DNA of 20,201 nt. Origin: JAAZPG01 sp012797375 (lineage in GTDB: Bacteria > Acidobacteriota > Aminicenantia > Aminicenantales > UBA4085). The position numbers and the translations under genes are program-made. This document shows positions 13,652 to 20,201 of this stretch, one piece after another. The stretch's first letter is position 1, and each line of letters begins with the position of its first letter. The stretch is from positions 1 to 20,201 of the forward strand of contig CALMMC010000018.1 of the NCBI GenBank assembly GCA_937868205.1. The letters are read 5' to 3'. The notes under the pieces are model-generated. The model worked only from the letters and a program-made list of their open reading frames with translations. It was not told the DNA's origin and ran no database searches.

Positions 13652-16441
13652 TCAGCGCCGTCGGGATGTTTTTATCGCCTTTTTCGCAGTTGAAGCCGGC
13701 TTCTTGACTCCGGCGGAGGCCTTTCCTTCCGGAGCGCCCTTCAAGGCCGCCCGGGCCGCCGCCAAGCGGGCGATCGGCACCCGGAAGGGCGAGCAGCTCA
13801 CGTAATTCAGCCCGATCTGGTGGCAGAACTCGACGCTCGAAGGCTCGCCGCCGTGCTCGCCGCAGATGCCGAGCTTGATCCCGGGGCGGGCCGCCCGCCC
13901 TTTCTCCACGGCGATCCGCATCAGCTGTCCCACGCCGTCCTGGTCAATGACCTCGAACGGGTCCTTGGCGTAGATGCCCTTTTCGACGTAAGGGATCAGG
14001 AAACGGCCGGCGTCGTCGCGGCTGACTCCCAGGGTCGTTTGGGTCAGGTCGTTCGTCCCGAAGCTGAAGAATTCGGCCACCGAGGCGATTTCGTCCGCGG
14101 TCAGGGCTCCGCGCGGGATCTCGATCATCGTCCCGACATGATATTTGAACTTGACCGCTTTTTCCTTCATCACGGCCTCGGCCGCGTCCCGGACGACCCC
14201 TTCCTGGTCAGCCAGCTCCTTGACGTTGCCGACCAGGGGGATCATCACCTCGGGCTCGACGGGGATGCCCTTTTTCTTGGTGTCGGCGGCCGCTTCGAAT
14301 ATCGCCCGGGCCTGCATCTCGGTGATCTCCGGATAGACAACGCCGAGGCGGCATCCGCGGAATCCCAGCATCGGATTGAATTCGTGGAGCGAATCGACCC
14401 GGGTCTTGATCTTCTCATAGGGAATGCCCATCTCCGCGGCCAGGGCCCGCTGGTCTTTTTCGGCTTGGGGCAGAAATTCGTGGAGCGGCGGGTCGATCGT
14501 CCGGATGGTCACCGGGAGGCCCTTCATGACCTCGAAAATGCCGGCGAAATCCCGCCGCTGAAGGGGAAGAAGACGGGCCAGGGCGGCCTTCCGCTCGGCG
14601 ATCGTGTCGGCCAGGATCATCTCCCGCATCGGCTCGATCTTTCCTTCGCCGAAGAACATATGCTCGGTCCGGCAGAGACCGATGCCTTCCGCCCCAAAGG
14701 CCACGGCATTGGCCGCTTGGTCGGGCTGGTCGGCGTTGGTCCGGATCTTGAGGATCCGGACCTTGTCGGCCCAGGACATCACCTTGGCGAAGGTCTGGTA
14801 GACGGGGGCGTCCTTGGGATTGAGGGATTTCTGGATCAGGACCTGAAGAACCTCCGAAGGCTTGGTTTGGACCCGGCCCTCGAGGACCTCGCCGGTCGTG
14901 CCGTCGATCGAGATCCAGTCGCCTTCGCGGAGCTTCCGGCCCTTGACGGTGACCGTCTGGGCCGCGTAGTCGATCTCCAACTCGCCGCAGCCGGCCACGC
15001 AGACCCGCCCCATCTGGCGGGCGACAAGGGCGGCGTGGGAGGTCATGCCGCCCCGGGCCGTGAGGATCCCCTCGGCCGCGTTCATGCCCTTGATGTCCTC
15101 GGGCGAGGTTTCGATCCGGGTCAGGATGACCTTCTCCCCGCGGCCGGCCCAGGCCTCAGCGTCGACGGAATTGAAAACGATCCGGCCGGAGGCCGCCCCG
15201 GGTCCGGCGTTGAGCCCCTTCGTCAGAAGGCGGCCGGCCTTGATCGCGGCCGTTTTTTCGGCCGGGTCGAAAATCGGCCGAAGCAGCTGATTCAGCTGAT
15301 CCGGTTCGATCCGGGACAGGGCTTCCTTCTCGGAGATGAGCTTTTCCCCGACCATGTCCACGGCGATCTTGATCGCGGCGAAGGCGGTGCGCTTGCCCAC
15401 CCGGCACTGGAGCATGTAAAGCTTGCCCTGCTGGATCGTGAACTCGATGTCCATCATGTCGGCATAATGCTTCTCCAGGACATGACGGAACTTTTCGAGC
15501 TGAGCGTACGACTTGGCGTCGTCCTTCTTCAGCATGACGATGGGCAGGGGGGTCCGAATTCCGGCCACGACATCCTCTCCCTGGGCATTCATCAGGTATT
15601 CCCCGTAGAAGACGTTCGCCCCGGTCGCCGCGTCGCGGGTGAAGGCCACGCCCGTCCCGGAGTCGGGCCCCATGTTCCCGAAGACCATGAGCTGGACGTT
15701 GACGGCCGTGCCCCAGGCCTCGGGGATGTCGTACATCTTCCGGTAGGCGATGGCCCGGTCGTTCATCCAGGAATCGAAGACCGCCCCGATCGCGCCCCAG
15801 AGCTGTTCGCGGGGATCCTCGGGGAATTCGAGACCGGTGTTTTTCAGAATCGCGGCCTTGAACCGGACACACAGGTCCTTCAAGTCGTCGGCCGTCAAGT
15901 CCATGTCGGCTGTCAGGCCGCGCTCCGCCTTCTTTTCCTCGATGATCTTCTCGAAGGGGTCGACGTCCTCCTTCCGGACGGGCTTGAGCCCCAAGACGAC
16001 GTCTCCATACATTTGGATGAAGCGGCGGTAGCAGTCGTAGGCGAACCGGGGATTGCCGGTCTTGGCGATGAGGGCCGCGACCGTCTTCTCGTTCAACCCC
16101 AGGTTGAGGATGGTGTCCATCATTCCCGGCATCGAGGCCCGGGCCCCCGAGCGGATGGAAACGAGGAGGGGATTCTTGGAATCCCCGAGGGTTTGACCGG
16201 CCGCTTTTTCCAGCTTCTTGAGGTTTTTATCGATCTGGGCCCGGACATCGGCCGGAATCCTTTTGCGGTTCTTATAGAAGAGATCGCAGACTTCCGTCGA
16301 AACGGTGAAGCCCGGCGGAACGGGCAGGCCCAGCCCGGCCATCTCGGCCAGGTTAGCCCCCTTGCCGCCGAGGATGTTCTTCATTTTCATGTCGCCTTCG
16401 GCCCCACCGGCGCCGAAGAAGTAGACGTATTTACGGCTCAT
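13652..16441 (-). CDS. ppdK: Pyruvate, phosphate dikinase
   Basis: 929 residues, ATG with AAGGAG 6 nt upstream. It catalyses reversible ATP + Pi + pyruvate to AMP + PPi + PEP in the cytoplasm. The N-terminal ATP-grasp domain is recognised by LGGKGANLAEMAGLGLPVPPG (split at residues 24-44) and RSGARASMPGMMDT (97-110). The swivelling domain carries the phosphohistidine in GGMTSHAA (His469). The C-terminal TIM barrel has CRTEHMFF and GICGEHGGEP with the catalytic Cys860. The family is usually about 870-900 residues. Here about 28 extra residues follow the normal end (after AAARAALKG), rich in Lys, Ala, Pro and ending TSRRR. The gene lies between an aminotransferase and an exported peptidase on one strand, consistent with gluconeogenic or PPi-linked use of amino-acid carbon. 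Confidence 0.97.
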   Translation of the reverse strand: MSRKYVYFFGAGGAEGDMKMKNILGGKGANLAEMAGLGLPVPPGFTVSTEVCDLFYKNRKRIPADVRAQIDKNLKKLEKAAGQTLGDSKNPLLVSIRSGARASMPGMMDTILNLGLNEKTVAALIAKTGNPRFAYDCYRRFIQMYGDVVLGLKPVRKEDVDPFEKIIEEKKAERGLTADMDLTADDLKDLCVRFKAAILKNTGLEFPEDPREQLWGAIGAVFDSWMNDRAIAYRKMYDIPEAWGTAVNVQLMVFGNMGPDSGTGVAFTRDAATGANVFYGEYLMNAQGEDVVAGIRTPLPIVMLKKDDAKSYAQLEKFRHVLEKHYADMMDIEFTIQQGKLYMLQCRVGKRTAFAAIKIAVDMVGEKLISEKEALSRIEPDQLNQLLRPIFDPAEKTAAIKAGRLLTKGLNAGPGAASGRIVFNSVDAEAWAGRGEKVILTRIETSPEDIKGMNAAEGILTARGGMTSHAALVARQMGRVCVAGCGELEIDYAAQTVTVKGRKLREGDWISIDGTTGEVLEGRVQTKPSEVLQVLIQKSLNPKDAPVYQTFAKVMSWADKVRILKIRTNADQPDQAANAVAFGAEGIGLCRTEHMFFGEGKIEPMREMILADTIAERKAALARLLPLQRRDFAGIFEVMKGLPVTIRTIDPPLHEFLPQAEKDQRALAAEMGIPYEKIKTRVDSLHEFNPMLGFRGCRLGVVYPEITEMQARAIFEAAADTKKKGIPVEPEVMIPLVGNVKELADQEGVVRDAAEAVMKEKAVKFKYHVGTMIEIPRGALTADEIASVAEFFSFGTNDLTQTTLGVSRDDAGRFLIPYVEKGIYAKDPFEVIDQDGVGQLMRIAVEKGRAARPGIKLGICGEHGGEPSSVEFCHQIGLNYVSCSPFRVPIARLAAARAALKGAPEGKASAGVKKPASTAKKAIKTSRRR

Positions 16442-16459
16442 GGCAGTCTCCTTGCAAAT

Positions 16460-16509
16460 CGCGGGAATATAGTCGCGGAAATATACAATAAATCCCGAAG
16501 CGCGGTCAA
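16460..16509 (-). promoter_or_regulatory. Promoter of ppdK with tandem -10-like repeat
   Basis: On the minus strand, TTGACC (16509-16504), an 18-bp spacer and TATATT (16485-16480) make a good sigma-70-type promoter, giving a leader of about 32 nt. A 12-mer containing the -10 (plus-strand CGCGGAAATATA, 16474-16485) is repeated with one mismatch at 16460-16471, 14 bp downstream. It could be a second -10 or a binding site overlapping the transcription start. Confidence 0.6.
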
Positions 16510-16533
16510 ACCCGTGTTTCGGCGGGAAAAGCC

Positions 16534-17733
16534 CTATTTCTCGACCGTGGCCTTGTACTTTTCCAGGCCGGCCCGGAAGACGACCAAAGCCCGGCGGAGG
16601 TCATCCTCATTAAGGACATACGCCGCCCGGATCTCGTCCTTTCCTTTCCCCGGCGTGCCGTAAAAGCCCGATTCCGGGGCGACCATGACCGTCTGGCCGT
16701 CCAGGCGGAAGTCGGTCAGCATCCAGATGACGAATTTCTCCGTGTCCCGGACGGGAACGCGGACGCTCATGTAAAACGCCCCCTCCGGCTTGCGGACGAC
16801 GACTCCGGGAATGGCCGACAACCCTTCGAAAAGGACGTCGCGCCGCCGCTCGTATTCCCGCCGGACGGGCTCGAAGTAGCCCATGCCCATCTTGTAGGCG
16901 GCGATGGCCGCCCGTTGTTCGATCGTCGGCGGGCACAGCCGGGCTTGGGCGAACTTGAGCATCGCCGCGTACACCTGATCGTTCCGGGTGATGGCCGCTC
17001 CGACCCGGGCGCCGCAGCAGCTGAACCGCTTGGAAATCGAGTCGACGACGATGACCCGGTCCCGGGCCTCCTCAAATTCCAGCAGGCTGATATGCCGCCG
17101 GCCGTTGTAGACGAATTCCTTGTAGACCTCGTCGCCGATGATGAACAGATTGTGCTTGACCGCCAGCTTGACGACCCGGCCGAGCTCCTCGGCGGTGTAG
17201 ACGGTGCCGGTCGGGTTGTTGGGCGAGCACAGGACGATCGCCCGGGTCCGAGGCGTGATCTTGGCCTCGAATTCCTCCGCCGGCGGGAGGCGGAATCCGT
17301 CCTCGACCTTGAGCGTCAGGGGGACGACCTTGAGGGCGGCCAGCGAGGCATAACCGTTGTAATTCGTGTAGAACGGCTCCGGAATGATGATTTCGTCGCC
17401 GGGATCGGCGACCGTGGCGAAGGCCATGAGGATAGCCTCCGAGCCGCCGAGAGTGATGAGGACGTTGTCGGCCTTGAGGCTGATCCCGTAATCCTTGAAA
17501 TAGCCGGCGATGGCTTGCCTCAGCTCCAGGAATCCCTGGGCCGGCCCATAACCCAGAATGGGGTCGTTGAAGCTCCGGACGGCGTCCAGAATCGGCTTGG
17601 GCGTCGGGATGTCGGGGTCGCCGATATTGAGAAAGAAAATTTTAACGCCGTCGGCGATCGCCGCGTCGGCATAAGGCTTGAACTTACGGATGGGTGAGGC
17701 CTGGACCGTTTGGCCCCGTCGAGAGATATCCAT
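16534..17733 (-). CDS. PLP-dependent class I/II aminotransferase (aspartate/alanine aminotransferase-like)
   Basis: 399 residues, ATG with AAAGGAG 6 nt upstream. Fold-type I PLP residues are all present: LNIGDPDIPTP near the N-terminus (35-45), YGPAQGFLELR (62-72), SPNNPTG (170-176), DEVYKEF (201-207) with Asp201 and Tyr204, and SISKRFSCCGARVG (232-245) with the Schiff-base Lys235 and Arg243. The enzyme transfers amino groups between an amino acid and 2-oxoglutarate or pyruvate in the cytoplasm. Substrate preference (aspartate, alanine, aromatic) cannot be settled by eye. The dikinase gene follows after 92 bp, with its own promoter. Confidence 0.95.
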   Translation of the reverse strand: MDISRRGQTVQASPIRKFKPYADAAIADGVKIFFLNIGDPDIPTPKPILDAVRSFNDPILGYGPAQGFLELRQAIAGYFKDYGISLKADNVLITLGGSEAILMAFATVADPGDEIIIPEPFYTNYNGYASLAALKVVPLTLKVEDGFRLPPAEEFEAKITPRTRAIVLCSPNNPTGTVYTAEELGRVVKLAVKHNLFIIGDEVYKEFVYNGRRHISLLEFEEARDRVIVVDSISKRFSCCGARVGAAITRNDQVYAAMLKFAQARLCPPTIEQRAAIAAYKMGMGYFEPVRREYERRRDVLFEGLSAIPGVVVRKPEGAFYMSVRVPVRDTEKFVIWMLTDFRLDGQTVMVAPESGFYGTPGKGKDEIRAAYVLNEDDLRRALVVFRAGLEKYKATVEK

Positions 17734-17776
17734 GGCGAACTCCTTTACCGGGAAATCGTAGGAAATGGAAGAGGTG

Positions 17777-17806
17777 ATTATGGCCCAAATCCCCCCATTC
17801 TGTCAA
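17777..17806 (-). promoter_or_regulatory. Sigma-70-type promoter for the aminotransferase
   Basis: Minus-strand TTGACA (17806-17801), an 18-bp spacer and CATAAT (17782-17777): a perfect -35 and a 5/6 match at -10. Transcription would start near 17770, leaving a ~36-nt leader with AAAGGAG. Confidence 0.75.
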
Positions 17807-17830
17807 AGGATCCGCCCAAAAAACGGTCTC

Positions 17831-17860
17831 TTGCGGAGGCCGGCTCGCTGGAGTTAAACT
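17831..17860 (+). promoter_or_regulatory. Putative promoter of the Ser/Thr kinase gene
   Basis: TTGCGG (17831-17836), an 18-bp spacer and TAAACT (17855-17860). The start of transcription would fall within a few bases of ATG 17871, and no purine-rich ribosome site is present before that ATG. The message may therefore be leaderless or nearly so. Both hexamers are imperfect. Confidence 0.4.
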
Positions 17861-17870
17861 GTTTTCCGCC

Positions 17871-20033
<2,163 letters not shown>

Positions 20034-20036
20034 AAG

Positions 20037-20102
20037 CTGTCTCTTATACACATCTCCGAGCCCACGAGACTCCTGAGCATCTCGTATGCCGTCTTCTGCT
20101 TG
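20037..20102 (+). other. Nextera/Illumina P7 adapter contamination
   Basis: CTGTCTCTTATACACATCT (20037-20055) is the Tn5 mosaic end. It is followed by the Nextera read-2 sequence CCGAGCCCACGAGAC (20056-20070), an 8-base index TCCTGAGC (20071-20078), and the P7 tail starting ATCTCGTATGCC and ending CTGCTTG at 20102. This is a library construct joined to the end of the contig, not genomic DNA. Confidence 0.98.
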
Positions 20103-20201
20103 AAAAAAAAAAAAAGAAAAAAAAAAAAAAAAAACACACACTGAAACAACATAGCATGACAGACAGACACAGACTAACAACGCACAATTCACACTATGTA
20201 C
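20103..20201. other. Poly-A and low-complexity read tail beyond the adapter
   Basis: A run of A (20103-20134, one G) followed by 67 bases rich in CA/GA dinucleotides. This is what sequencers emit after reading past the end of the adapter. It should be trimmed. Confidence 0.95.

Noticed and set aside
13820..16663. 947-codon plus-strand open frame
   Set aside because: It lies antisense to the clearly recognised dikinase gene. The absence of stops is a by-product of strong G/C third-position bias; the translation is Asp/Gly/Leu-rich and unlike any protein family I know.
20037..20055. Tn5/IS50 mosaic end as evidence of a transposon
   Set aside because: It is continuous with Nextera and P7 adapter sequence, so it comes from library preparation.
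20103..20134. Poly-A run as a terminator or polyadenylation signal
   Set aside because: It lies beyond the sequencing adapter and is an instrument read-through product.

Overview
This looks like a contig of a GC-rich, Gram-negative-type bacterium, probably assembled from a metagenome. The lipobox lipoprotein, the exported peptidase, the Ser/Thr kinase fused to a TolB-like domain and TPRs, and the pyruvate phosphate dikinase all fit Acidobacteriota or Aminicenantota-like lineages. That taxonomic guess is inference only. The last ~165 bases are Illumina/Nextera adapter plus unreliable read tail, and the first ~60 bases also look degraded, so both contig ends are artefactual.

Left third (1-6.4 kb, all on the minus strand) is an accessory, defence-type island. 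Read in the direction of transcription it holds a large SNF2-family helicase with a C-terminal DUF3883 domain, a 37-codon fragment matching the C-terminus of a second helicase of the same family, an AlbA_2 (Schlafen-type) plus GHKL-ATPase-like protein, and the N-terminal part of a DUF1156 adenine-specific DNA methyltransferase that runs off the contig. A methyltransferase plus a nuclease-domain-linked helicase is the general logic of DISARM/BREX/R-M-like systems, but this gene set is not a canonical version of any I can name with confidence. The ~400 bp in front of the methyltransferase carries clusters of short direct repeats spaced by 10, 11 or 21 bp, i.e. helically phased; this is the most unusual non-coding signal in the window.

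A lower-GC ~300 bp junction (6325-6629) separates the island from ordinary chromosomal genes. Next comes a class IV-like histone-deacetylase-family hydrolase (minus). It is divergent from a two-gene operon (plus) encoding a multi-cofactor dehydrogenase: a fused [2Fe-2S]/FAD-NAD/2x[4Fe-4S]/BFD protein and a DAO-family FAD subunit, related to Hcn/opine oxidase/dye-linked proline dehydrogenase complexes. A second plus-strand transcription unit, with a near-consensus sigma-70 promoter, encodes a small lipoprotein and a glyoxalase I coupled by ATGA.

The right part has three minus-strand genes (PLP aminotransferase, pyruvate phosphate dikinase, exported M24 peptidase), consistent with amino-acid/peptide catabolism feeding pyruvate and PEP. 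Divergent from the aminotransferase is a cytoplasmic Ser/Thr kinase-TolB-like-TPR protein that ends just before the adapter. I found no rRNA, tRNA, CRISPR array or intact transposase.
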